A stretch of DNA of 6,334 nucleotides from Lachnospiraceae bacterium. GTDB lineage: Bacteria; Bacillota; Clostridia; Lachnospirales; Lachnospiraceae. Shown piece by piece: positions 1-5,177 of this stretch. Position 1 is the stretch's first letter, and each line of letters begins with the position of its first letter. The notes under the pieces were generated by a model. The model was not told the DNA's origin and did no database searches. It was given only the letters and a program-made list of their open reading frames with translations. The stretch covers positions 1 to 6,334 of the forward strand of contig JAILJL010000168.1 of assembly GCA_024694785.1 (NCBI GenBank), read 5' to 3'. Position numbers and translations under genes: made by a program.

Positions 1-31
1 CCTCTCAGCCCGTTGTACGAGCTCCCGTTAA
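1..31 (-). ncRNA. TPP (thi-box) riboswitch, 5' part only, cut by the window edge
   Basis: Read leftward, the sequence has the opening half of a thiamine pyrophosphate aptamer: ACGGGAGC at 28-21, then a stem AGCTCG (23-18) pairing with CGGGCT (12-7) over the loop TACAA, then the hallmark CTGAGA (8-3) followed by GG. This order (GGGAGC, variable P2 hairpin, GGCTGAGA) is the conserved start of the family. The second half (ACCTGA and the P4/P5 arm) and the controlled gene lie beyond base 1. A leftward promoter sits just upstream at 48-76, with its predicted start near base 41. A thiamine biosynthesis or transport gene is expected to the left; that is an inference. Confidence 0.8.
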
Positions 32-47
32 TTCAATTGTCATGTGT

Positions 48-76
48 ATTATACACTTGCTTACGCTAAGACGCAA
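48..76 (-). promoter_or_regulatory. Leftward promoter for the TPP riboswitch transcript
   Basis: On the minus strand a perfect -10 box TATAAT (53-48) follows a weak -35 box TTGCGT (76-71) at a 17-base spacing. The expected start is near base 41, about 10 bases before the riboswitch begins. The -10 box lies inside a perfect 13-bp palindrome, GTGTATTATACAC (44-56). The -35 matches only the TTG half of the consensus, so its strength is uncertain. Confidence 0.5.
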
Positions 77-79
77 GCA
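58..79 (-). terminator. Hairpin just after the acetyltransferase gene, weak terminator candidate
   Basis: In the leftward transcript TGCTTGCG pairs with CGTAAGCA (8 bp, one G-U wobble) around a six-base loop, starting four bases after the stop codon of the acetyltransferase gene. No U-tract follows, so it may act as an RNA 3' end stabiliser or an inefficient terminator. It also overlaps the -35 box of the next promoter. The same bases on the plus strand contain an A-C mismatch, which favours the leftward reading. Confidence 0.3.
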
Positions 80-83
80 CTTT

Positions 84-560
84 TCACAATTCTTTTATGT
101 AGAATCTGTTCATTGTCGCGTGCACGACTCCTTCGGGCTTCTCAATGAGCTTATACCCCATCTTCTCATATAGATGAATGGCTTCCGTAAGATTGGTATG
201 TGTCTCGAGATACATCTTGTCATAACCATACTCTCTTGCCTTCTCTTCTATAAGCTCCATCAGCCTCCGGCCGATTCCTTTGCCCTTTATAGCATCGGCT
301 ATATAGAGCTTCTGTAACTCGGCACAGTTATTAATCTGTGTAAATTCCGCCAGGCCTCCGCCGCCAAGTACCGTATCCGCCTCATCCGTAACCACGTAAT
401 AAAAGCGCTTTTCAACACCATTGTAGTACTCGCTTAAGTACCCAAGACTCTCGTCATAATACGCGGTTCCCGGTATATCCAGCTGTCGTGCCTTAAGATT
501 GGAACGCACAATCTCAGCCATTATGGCATCGTCCGCTCCGGTTATCCTTCTGTACTTCAC
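84..560 (-). CDS. GNAT-family N-acetyltransferase
   Basis: A 158-residue single-domain cytoplasmic protein of the GCN5-related acetyltransferase fold, which transfers an acetyl group from acetyl-CoA to an amine. The acetyl-CoA pyrophosphate loop is seen as KGKGIG (residues 92-97), after the beta-4 strand LQKLYI (82-87) and before helix RRLMELIEEKA. The C-terminal motif LYEKMGYK (130-137) is typical of the family. The substrate cannot be read from sequence; the nearest relatives are usually annotated only as GNAT. The start is GTG at 560, the only start that keeps the complete N-terminal strand MKYRRITGAD; an AAAGG lies upstream at a rather long spacing, so translation may be weak or coupled. 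The gene begins 15 bases after the rubrerythrin stop with no promoter seen between, so it is probably the distal gene of that operon. Confidence 0.88.
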   Translation of the reverse strand: MKYRRITGADDAIMAEIVRSNLKARQLDIPGTAYYDESLGYLSEYYNGVEKRFYYVVTDEADTVLGGGGLAEFTQINNCAELQKLYIADAIKGKGIGRRLMELIEEKAREYGYDKMYLETHTNLTEAIHLYEKMGYKLIEKPEGVVHATMNRFYIKEL

Positions 561-575
561 TGCTAATCGGTACCT

Positions 576-1115
576 TTATTTGAAGTATCTCTCGAGCAAT
601 CCCTTAAATGCCTTGCCGTGTCTTGCCTCGTCACGTGCCATCTCATGAACCGTATCATGAATTGCATCAAGATTAAGCTCTTTTGCCTTCTTTGCAAGCT
701 CTGTCTTGCCTGCTGTAGCGCCGTTCTCAGCTTCTACTCGAACCTTAAGATTCTGCTTGGTTGAATCCGTAAGAACTTCTCCGAGAAGCTCCGCAAACTT
801 AGCTGCGTGCTCTGCCTCTTCAAAAGCTGCCTTCTCATAATAATCGCCGATTTCAGGATATCCTTCGCGATATGCCTGACGTGACATTGCAAGATACATA
901 CCTACTTCAGTACACTCGCCTGTAAAGTTAGAGCGAAGACCTTCTATAATCTCGGCAGGCGCTCCCTTTGCAACACCTACAACATGCTCTGCAGCCCAGG
1001 TCATCTCGCCTTCCTGCTTATTAAACTTCTCTGCCGGAGCATGACAAATCGGGCATTCTGCCGGAGCTTCATCGCCTTCGTGAACATAACCGCAAACTGA
1101 ACAAACGTATTTCAT
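576..1115 (-). CDS. Reverse rubrerythrin (NADH peroxidase), rubredoxin domain first
   Basis: A 179-residue non-haem iron peroxidase that reduces H2O2 to water in the cytoplasm of anaerobes. Domain order is reversed relative to classical rubrerythrin: an N-terminal short rubredoxin domain with Fe(SCys)4 ligands Cys5, Cys8, Cys21 and Cys24, then a four-helix ferritin-like diiron domain (about 40-179). Likely diiron carboxylates and histidines are Glu67 and Glu70 in GECTEVG, an ExxH at Glu100-His103 in EEAEH, Glu158, and ExxH at Glu163-His166 in DEARHG. In Clostridium acetobutylicum the homologous reverse rubrerythrins are the terminal peroxidases of an NADH-fed chain and are PerR-repressed; that is family knowledge. 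Start ATG at 1115 has GGAGGT at 1127-1122, six bases away. It has its own promoter, and the acetyltransferase follows 15 bases after the stop. Confidence 0.93.
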   Translation of the reverse strand: MKYVCSVCGYVHEGDEAPAECPICHAPAEKFNKQEGEMTWAAEHVVGVAKGAPAEIIEGLRSNFTGECTEVGMYLAMSRQAYREGYPEIGDYYEKAAFEEAEHAAKFAELLGEVLTDSTKQNLKVRVEAENGATAGKTELAKKAKELNLDAIHDTVHEMARDEARHGKAFKGLLERYFK

Positions 1116-1121
1116 CTTAAT

Positions 1122-1127
1122 ACCTCC
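1122..1127 (-). promoter_or_regulatory. Ribosome binding site of the rubrerythrin gene
   Basis: A full GGAGGT lies six bases before the ATG at 1115 on the minus strand. It fixes the start so that the first rubredoxin cysteine is residue 5. Confidence 0.85.
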
Positions 1128-1141
1128 ATTTAATTAATGCA

Positions 1142-1164
1142 TTTGAAGAACCGCGTCCTTCAAA
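1142..1164 (-). repeat. Interrupted 23-bp palindrome in the rubrerythrin leader
   Basis: TTTGAAG (1142-1148) and CTTCAAA (1158-1164) are perfect inverted arms; inside them AC (1150-1151) pairs with GT (1155-1156), with one mismatch at 1149/1157. It covers roughly +3 to +25 of the predicted rubrerythrin transcript. It could be a repressor operator or an RNA hairpin ahead of the ribosome binding site; nothing in the sequence decides between these. Confidence 0.5.
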
Positions 1165-1165
1165 A

Positions 1166-1180
1166 ATATAGTAATTATAT
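1166..1180 (-). promoter_or_regulatory. Possible PerR box over the rubrerythrin -10
   Basis: On the minus strand ATATAATTACTATAT matches the Bacillus PerR box TTATAATNATTATAA at 11 of 14 fixed positions, and overlaps the -10 box, where a repressor would block RNA polymerase. PerR control of reverse rubrerythrin is known in C. acetobutylicum. AT-rich promoters match such a consensus fairly easily, so this is suggestive only. Confidence 0.4.
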
Positions 1181-1201
1181 TCTATCTTATTAGTCCTTCA
1201 A
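1174..1201 (-). promoter_or_regulatory. Rubrerythrin promoter
   Basis: On the minus strand a -35 box TTGAAG (1201-1196; four of six consensus bases) is separated by 16 bases from a perfect -10 TATAAT (1179-1174). The predicted start is near 1167, giving a leader of about 50 bases. No hairpin-plus-T-tract terminator is visible between the flavodiiron stop and this promoter, so read-through from upstream may add to expression. Confidence 0.65.
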
Positions 1202-1249
1202 TATCAAGTAACTGAATCTTTCTTCCACGCAATCCTATGGTTATTTATT

Positions 1250-3082
1250 CTATCTCACAGGCTCGAAGTCAGATGCTCCGTGCTTGCATAACGGGCAGAC
1301 AAAGTCTTCAGGAAGCGTATCTCCCTCATATACATAGCCGCACACCTTACATACATAGCCCTTCTTACCTTCCGTATCAGGCTTAGGCTTAACATTGTTC
1401 TGATAGTAGGTATATGTCATGGTATCGCGATCGCTTAATACTCTTGCTTCCGTTATCCGGCATATGAACATGCCGTGAGAGTCAAGATCCACGTACTGCT
1501 CCACCTTTAATGACATAAAGGAATTAATATACTTTGACAGGAAGACAAGGTTATTATCTGAGCGAAGAACTTCTTCACCCTCGAACTTTTCTGCATTTCG
1601 ACCGCTTCTGAAGCCAAAGTTCTCAAATACACTAAACGGTGCATCAACAGAAAGGCAGTTAACGTTCATAACTCCCGTCTGCTTAACCACATGATGTGTA
1701 TAATTCTGCTTGTTGATCGTAACCGCAATTCTGTCAGGTGAATTGGCAACCTGAGTGACGGTATTACAAATCATTCCGTTATCGTGGTCACCGTCATTTG
1801 ATGTAATCACATATAATCCGTATCCTATCTTAAATAGCGCGGTCATATCGTTCTTATTCGCCGTATTTCCGTCCTGTGCCATATAATCTCTGCAAAGCTC
1901 TTCCGCAAGACTATCAACCTGCGCCTTACTCTCGTCATTAAGCGCGGAAATTATACTTACCGTTGTATCCGTATAAGTAATATCCTTACAATTCTCCAGC
2001 TGCTTCCTGATTACGCGCACTGCCTGCGGTGCCCACGAACCGTTCTCGATTATGCCGATTGTGCGCTTTTTGAATCCTCTCTCAACAAGATTCTCCACAA
2101 ATGCATGCATGAACGGGAAAATCTCCGCATTATAGGTTGTTGTGGCAAGTACAAGCTTACCGTAACGAAATGCATTCTCAACCGCTTTCGCCATATCCGT
2201 CCTTGCGAGATCCATAATTACAACCTTTGGACAACCCTTGGCTTTGAGCTTTTCTGCCAAAAGCTCTGCTGCCTGCCTGGTATGACCGTATACGCTTGTA
2301 TATGCGATAAATACTCCCTCGCTCTCTGCTTCGTACGAAGACCAGATGTCATACTTCTTAATATAATGCGTAAGGTCCTTCTTTAATACCGGACCATGAA
2401 GCGGACATATCATACTTATCTCAAGATTTGCTGCCTTCTTAAGGACTGTCTGCACCTGCACGCCGTACTTTCCGACTATTCCGATATAATATCTCCTCGC
2501 CTCATCGTCCCAGGCAGAAGAATCCACGTTAATATCGCCGTCAGGGTTATCGACATCGTTCGCACCGAACTTGCCGAATCCGTCTGCAGAAAAGAGAACT
2601 TTATCGATATTATCATACGTCATTATTACTTCCGGCCAGTGAACCATAGGTGCTGTCACGAATGTAAGGGTGTGCCTTCCAAGGCTTAATGTATCGCCTT
2701 CTCCTACAATCAGGCGCTTTTCTTCAAACTCCGTACCGAAGAAATTCTTCATCATTGTAAAAGCTTTCGACGAAGATACTATAACCGCATCGGGATATGT
2801 CTTCGCAAAATTAACAATGTTCGCCGAATGATCCGGCTCCATATGCTGGATAACAAGGTAATCGGGCTTACTGCCGCCGAGGGCTTTGTGTATATTATCA
2901 AGCCATTCATGGGTAAACTTCGCATCCACTGTATCCATTATAGCAACTTTCTCATCCACTATCGCATAGGAATTATATGCCATTCCCTGCGGCACCTTAT
3001 ATTGCCCCTCAAAAAGGTCAATCTTGTGATCATTGACTCCCACGTATCTGATATCATTAGAAATCGTCATATCAATTGCCAT
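1250..3082 (-). CDS. Multidomain flavodiiron protein: diiron, flavodoxin, flavin reductase and rubredoxin domains
   Basis: A 610-residue cytoplasmic O2 (and possibly NO) reductase. Domain 1 (about 1-250) is a metallo-beta-lactamase-like diiron domain with all ligands in place: His80-x-Glu82-x-Asp84 in QHMEPDH, His148, Asp167 and His229. Domain 2 (about 255-400) is a flavodoxin with FMN loops TSVYGHT (262-268) and TTTYNAEIF (314-322). Domain 3 (about 411-565) is a flavin-reductase-like FMN-binding split barrel (FKIGYGLYVITS, NDGDHDNGMICNTV). Domain 4 (575-610) is a short-spaced rubredoxin with Cys578, Cys581, Cys596 and Cys599. Classical FprA stops after domain 2 at about 400 residues; the two added domains suggest the protein carries its own electron-entry modules and may take electrons directly from NAD(P)H. 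The start at 3082 is chosen because AAAGGAG lies eight bases upstream; an in-frame ATG at 3124 falls at the predicted transcription start and lacks a binding site. Confidence 0.93.
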   Translation of the reverse strand: MAIDMTISNDIRYVGVNDHKIDLFEGQYKVPQGMAYNSYAIVDEKVAIMDTVDAKFTHEWLDNIHKALGGSKPDYLVIQHMEPDHSANIVNFAKTYPDAVIVSSSKAFTMMKNFFGTEFEEKRLIVGEGDTLSLGRHTLTFVTAPMVHWPEVIMTYDNIDKVLFSADGFGKFGANDVDNPDGDINVDSSAWDDEARRYYIGIVGKYGVQVQTVLKKAANLEISMICPLHGPVLKKDLTHYIKKYDIWSSYEAESEGVFIAYTSVYGHTRQAAELLAEKLKAKGCPKVVIMDLARTDMAKAVENAFRYGKLVLATTTYNAEIFPFMHAFVENLVERGFKKRTIGIIENGSWAPQAVRVIRKQLENCKDITYTDTTVSIISALNDESKAQVDSLAEELCRDYMAQDGNTANKNDMTALFKIGYGLYVITSNDGDHDNGMICNTVTQVANSPDRIAVTINKQNYTHHVVKQTGVMNVNCLSVDAPFSVFENFGFRSGRNAEKFEGEEVLRSDNNLVFLSKYINSFMSLKVEQYVDLDSHGMFICRITEARVLSDRDTMTYTYYQNNVKPKPDTEGKKGYVCKVCGYVYEGDTLPEDFVCPLCKHGASDFEPVR

Positions 3083-3090
3083 CTTCTCAG

Positions 3091-3097
3091 CTCCTTT
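3091..3097 (-). promoter_or_regulatory. Ribosome binding site that sets the flavodiiron start
   Basis: AAAGGAG on the minus strand, eight bases before the ATG at 3082. It decides for the 610-residue protein over a 624-residue one starting at 3124. Confidence 0.85.
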
Positions 3098-3130
3098 CAC
3101 ATAGCTAATCATCGCTCGTACCATACTTTC

Positions 3131-3159
3131 ACAATAGCACAGGAGAAAAAATAAAGCAA
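3131..3159 (-). promoter_or_regulatory. Flavodiiron gene promoter candidate
   Basis: On the minus strand, TTGCTT (3159-3154) is followed after 17 bases by TATTGT (3136-3131), with TGC immediately before it, giving an extended -10 of the TGnTATTGT form. The predicted start is near 3124, about 42 bases before the coding start. The hexamers match the consensus only partly, so the assignment is tentative. Confidence 0.4.
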
Positions 3160-3173
3160 TGTGAAAAAAGGTG

Positions 3174-3202
3174 TTGACAAATTATATCGTGCGCGATATA
3201 AT
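3174..3202 (+). promoter_or_regulatory. Consensus sigma-A promoter of the regulator-peroxidase-nitroreductase operon
   Basis: A perfect TTGACA (3174-3179), a 17-base spacer and a perfect TATAAT (3197-3202). The predicted start is near 3209. A promoter this strong upstream of a repressor gene is expected only if it is repressed in the uninduced state, and an inverted repeat fills the spacer and the -10 box. Confidence 0.9.
3181..3202 (+). promoter_or_regulatory. Operator O1, inverted repeat inside the promoter
   Basis: Arms ATTATATCG (3181-3189) and CGATATAAT (3194-3202) are perfect 9-bp inverted repeats around the core TGCG. Its size and symmetry suit a MarR/OhrR dimer, and its position over the spacer and -10 would occlude RNA polymerase. 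It probably binds the product of the first gene (autorepression). That this protein binds here is inferred from position and from the matching arrangement at 6175-6194. Confidence 0.75.
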
Positions 3203-3209
3203 CAAGAAA

Positions 3210-3232
3210 AATAAGTCGTGCGCGATATAATC
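3210..3232 (+). promoter_or_regulatory. Operator O2, direct copy of half of O1 in the leader
   Basis: The 17 bases TCGTGCGCGATATAATC occur at 3187-3203 and again, identically, at 3216-3232, offset by 29 bp. In the second copy the left arm (AATAAGTCG) is degenerate, so the palindrome is lopsided. It lies just after the predicted transcription start and ends directly before the Shine-Dalgarno GGAGG (3233-3237). It could be a second repressor site, or an incompletely decayed duplication. Confidence 0.6.
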
Positions 3233-3245
3233 GGAGGTAAGTAAA

Positions 3246-3698
3246 GTGGATGATAAATACGCCGCAATAAGACTTAAAAATCAACTCTGCTTCCCGCTGT
3301 ATGCAGTTACTAATCTGATTACCAGGAAGTATAAGCCCCTTCTCGACAAGCTTGACTTAACCTATACTCAATATATCGTTATGATGGTTTTGTGGGAGGA
3401 AAAGCAGGTTAACGAGAAGTTTCTGTGCGAAGCCCTTTGCCTTAAGACCAATACGGTAACACCGCTTTTGAAAAAGCTTGAATCCAAGGGCTTTATTAAG
3501 AAAGAGAAAGACATCAACGACGAGCGTAATCTTGTAATAACACTTACGGATGCAGGTGAGAAGCTTAAGGACAAGGCACTTTGTGTTCCGGAAACAATGG
3601 CCAAGGAGTTTCACCTTACCAAAGAAGATGCAGCTTCACTTTATCAGATCTTATATAAAATTCTCGATGAAGATAAAGCAAGTGATAACAACAATTAA
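3246..3698 (+). CDS. OhrR-type MarR-family peroxide-sensing repressor (copy 1)
   Basis: A 150-residue winged-helix DNA-binding protein, expected to act as a dimer. The N-terminal helix carries NQLCFPLYA with Cys15, the reactive cysteine of Bacillus subtilis OhrR, and Tyr29 and Tyr40, the residues that bond to it there, are at the same positions. The recognition helix region is LKTNTVTPLLKKLE (66-79) and the wing is KDINDERNLVITLT (88-101) with the conserved DER. Extra cysteines are Cys61, Cys65 and Cys113; one could form a disulfide with Cys15 as in two-Cys OhrR proteins, but this is not shown. The start is GTG at 3246, eight bases after GGAGG (3233-3237). It is first in an operon with the glutathione peroxidase (19-base gap), which makes organic hydroperoxide the likely signal. 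No ohr gene is present in the window. Confidence 0.9.
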   Translation: MDDKYAAIRLKNQLCFPLYAVTNLITRKYKPLLDKLDLTYTQYIVMMVLWEEKQVNEKFLCEALCLKTNTVTPLLKKLESKGFIKKEKDINDERNLVITLTDAGEKLKDKALCVPETMAKEFHLTKEDAASLYQILYKILDEDKASDNNN

Positions 3699-3703
3699 TT
3701 TTT

Positions 3704-3710
3704 AGGAGGT
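3704..3710 (+). promoter_or_regulatory. Ribosome binding site of the glutathione peroxidase gene
   Basis: AGGAGGT, seven bases before ATG at 3718. It is a near-perfect anti-16S match and suggests the peroxidase is translated strongly within the operon. Confidence 0.85.
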
Positions 3711-3717
3711 ATTAGTT

Positions 3718-4266
3718 ATGAGTACAGTTTATGATTTCAACGTAAAGGATATGAAGGGAAACTGTGTAAGTCTCTCAGAGTACAGCGGCAAGGTTCTTTT
3801 AATTGTCAATACGGCAACAGGATGCGGTTTCACTCCGCATTATGAGCCACTCGAGGCTATGTACAAGGATTTACGTGATAAGGGCTTCGAAATTCTCGAC
3901 TTCCCTTGCAACCAGTTCGCTAATCAGGCTCCCGGTTCCGAAGATGAAATCCATGAGTTCTGCACATTAAAGTTTGGTACGGAATTCCCGCAGTTTGCAA
4001 AGATTGATGTAAACGGAGAAACTGCAGATCCGTTATTTGCTTATCTTGCTTCCGAGAAGCCTTTTGAAGGATTCGGAAAGGGCATTAAGAATGCAGCTTT
4101 GCAGAAATTCACGGATATGAACAATAAAGCATTTGGCGACAAGGCATATATTAAGTGGAATTTCACCAAGTTCCTTATCGACAGAGAAGGCAAGGTTGTT
4201 GCCAGATTTGAGCCTACGGAAGATATGGGCAACGTAAGAAAAGCTGTAGAAGATCTTTTAAATTGA
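3718..4266 (+). CDS. Glutathione peroxidase family protein (cysteine type, probably thioredoxin-dependent)
   Basis: A 182-residue thioredoxin-fold peroxidase that reduces H2O2 and organic hydroperoxides in the cytoplasm. The catalytic tetrad is visible: Cys36 in NTATGCGFT (no selenocysteine), Gln70 in FANQAPG, and Trp147-Asn148 in KWNFTKF. Cys64 in FPCNQF and Cys82 in HEFC match the positions of yeast Gpx3; Cys82 corresponds to the resolving cysteine, which marks thioredoxin-using rather than glutathione-using members. Most Firmicutes make no glutathione, so this fits. An insert of about 25 residues (112-142) between the central sheet and the WNF motif makes it longer than the usual 155-160 residues and closer to E. 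coli BtuE in length. It lies between the OhrR-type regulator and the nitroreductase, with 19- and 16-base gaps, so it is co-transcribed. Confidence 0.93.
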   Translation: MSTVYDFNVKDMKGNCVSLSEYSGKVLLIVNTATGCGFTPHYEPLEAMYKDLRDKGFEILDFPCNQFANQAPGSEDEIHEFCTLKFGTEFPQFAKIDVNGETADPLFAYLASEKPFEGFGKGIKNAALQKFTDMNNKAFGDKAYIKWNFTKFLIDREGKVVARFEPTEDMGNVRKAVEDLLN

Positions 4267-4282
4267 GAGGATTAAGCTGAAA

Positions 4283-5104
4283 ATGGATACCCTTACAAAT
4301 ATTATTAAGAGCAGAAAAAGCGTACGTACCTATGACGGTAACGCACTTAGCGAGGCTCATCGCAAGGATATCGAGGAATATATAAAGGATATTCCCAATC
4401 CGTTTGATATTCCTGTCAGGTTTGTGCTTATGGATGCTGAAGAATACGGGCTTTCCAGTCCTGTCTTAAGCGCAGAATGCTTATATGTAGCCGGCATGGT
4501 TGCGAAAAAGCCTTACGCGGATGTTGCTTTCGGCTATTCCTTTGAGAAACTGGTCTTACATGCATGGTCTCTTGGAATAGGTACCGTCTGGATAGGCGGG
4601 ACTATGAAAAGAGAGGCTTTTGAAAATGCTGCCGGTCTTAAAGCAGGCGAGATGATGCCGTGTGTAAGTCCGTTAGGTTATCCTGCAACAAAGAAGTCTA
4701 TCAAGGAAACTATGATGCGAAAGGGCATCAGTACGGATTCCCGTATTTCTCCCGATAAGCTTTTCTTTGAAGAGAAGTGGGAACAGCCTCTTAATCCTGA
4801 CGATAACATGTCAGAGATTCTTGATATGGTAAGATGGGCTCCGTCTGCGGTGAATAAGCAGCCTTGGAGAATCGTGCACAAGGATGGCGCTTATCATTTC
4901 TACGAAAAGAAGGATAAGGGTTATACCAGCGATCTGACCGGGGATCTTCAAAAGATTGATGTTGGCATTGCGCTGTGCCATTTCATCCTTGGGCTGGAAC
5001 ATAAAGGAAAGAAAGCCGATCTTAAGATAGAGGATCCGGGAATAAAGATTCCGGCAGATGCAGAGTATATTGCAAGTGTTACGGTTCCGGAATGCTGTAA
5101 ATAA
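4283..5104 (+). CDS. Nitroreductase-fold flavoprotein (TM1586-like)
   Basis: A 273-residue FMN-dependent oxidoreductase candidate. Typical nitroreductase motifs are present: SRKSVRTY (10-17), LGIGTVWIGG (97-106) and APSAVNKQPWRIV (186-198). In ordinary nitroreductases the SRRSVR and APSxxNxQPW motifs are only about 30 residues apart; here they are about 175 apart, and the chain is longer than the usual 170-220. This agrees with the TM1586-type group (Pfam TM1586_NiRdase, from memory), in which one chain appears to combine two half-domains. The substrate is unknown; quinones, nitro compounds or flavin are possible. ATG at 4283 follows AGAGGA (4266-4271) at an 11-base spacing that overlaps the peroxidase stop, so translation may be coupled. 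It is the last gene of the operon, and its place there suggests a part in redox stress repair. Confidence 0.85.
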   Translation: MDTLTNIIKSRKSVRTYDGNALSEAHRKDIEEYIKDIPNPFDIPVRFVLMDAEEYGLSSPVLSAECLYVAGMVAKKPYADVAFGYSFEKLVLHAWSLGIGTVWIGGTMKREAFENAAGLKAGEMMPCVSPLGYPATKKSIKETMMRKGISTDSRISPDKLFFEEKWEQPLNPDDNMSEILDMVRWAPSAVNKQPWRIVHKDGAYHFYEKKDKGYTSDLTGDLQKIDVGIALCHFILGLEHKGKKADLKIEDPGIKIPADAEYIASVTVPECCK

Positions 5105-5118
5105 TGAATAATACCATA

Positions 5119-5158
5119 AGAGCCACTTTTCCAAGATGCTTCTTAGAAAAGTGGCTCT
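5119..5158 (+). terminator. Intrinsic terminator between convergent operons
   Basis: AGAGCCACTTTTC (5119-5131) pairs perfectly with GAAAAGTGGCTCT (5146-5158) over a 14-base loop. Rightward, the stem is followed after a few bases by TCTTTTTCTT (5168-5176 region), which is a slightly displaced U-tract. Leftward it is followed by a looser T-rich run. It lies between the nitroreductase stop (5104) and the stop of the facing DUF3990 gene (5178), so it probably serves both directions. Confidence 0.85.
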
Positions 5159-5177
5159 AAATTATATCTTTTTCTTA

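Noticed and set aside
3083..3124. N-terminal extension of the flavodiiron protein starting at 3124
   Set aside because: The ATG at 3124 coincides with the predicted transcription start and has no ribosome binding site, whereas ATG 3082 has AAAGGAG at eight bases and gives the normal family N-terminus.
2105..3154. Three plus-strand open frames inside the flavodiiron gene
   Set aside because: They lie opposite a gene with intact catalytic motifs, lack ribosome binding sites and encode Cys/His/Ile-rich sequence without recognisable domains.
3181..3186. Minus-strand TATAAT inside operator O1 as a second flavodiiron promoter
   Set aside because: The TATAAT arises from the palindrome itself and no -35-like hexamer lies at 16-18 bases upstream; the best is TTTCTT.
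3357..3614. Two minus-strand open frames opposite the copy 1 regulator
   Set aside because: They are antisense shadows of a clear OhrR-type gene, with no start signals and low-complexity composition.
3826..3828. Selenocysteine at the active site of the glutathione peroxidase
   Set aside because: The codon is TGC, an ordinary cysteine codon, so no UGA recoding is involved.
4811..5134. Minus-strand open frame of 107 residues at the end of the nitroreductase gene
   Set aside because: Its start lies inside the terminator hairpin and it runs antisense to a supported gene; no binding site or promoter was found.
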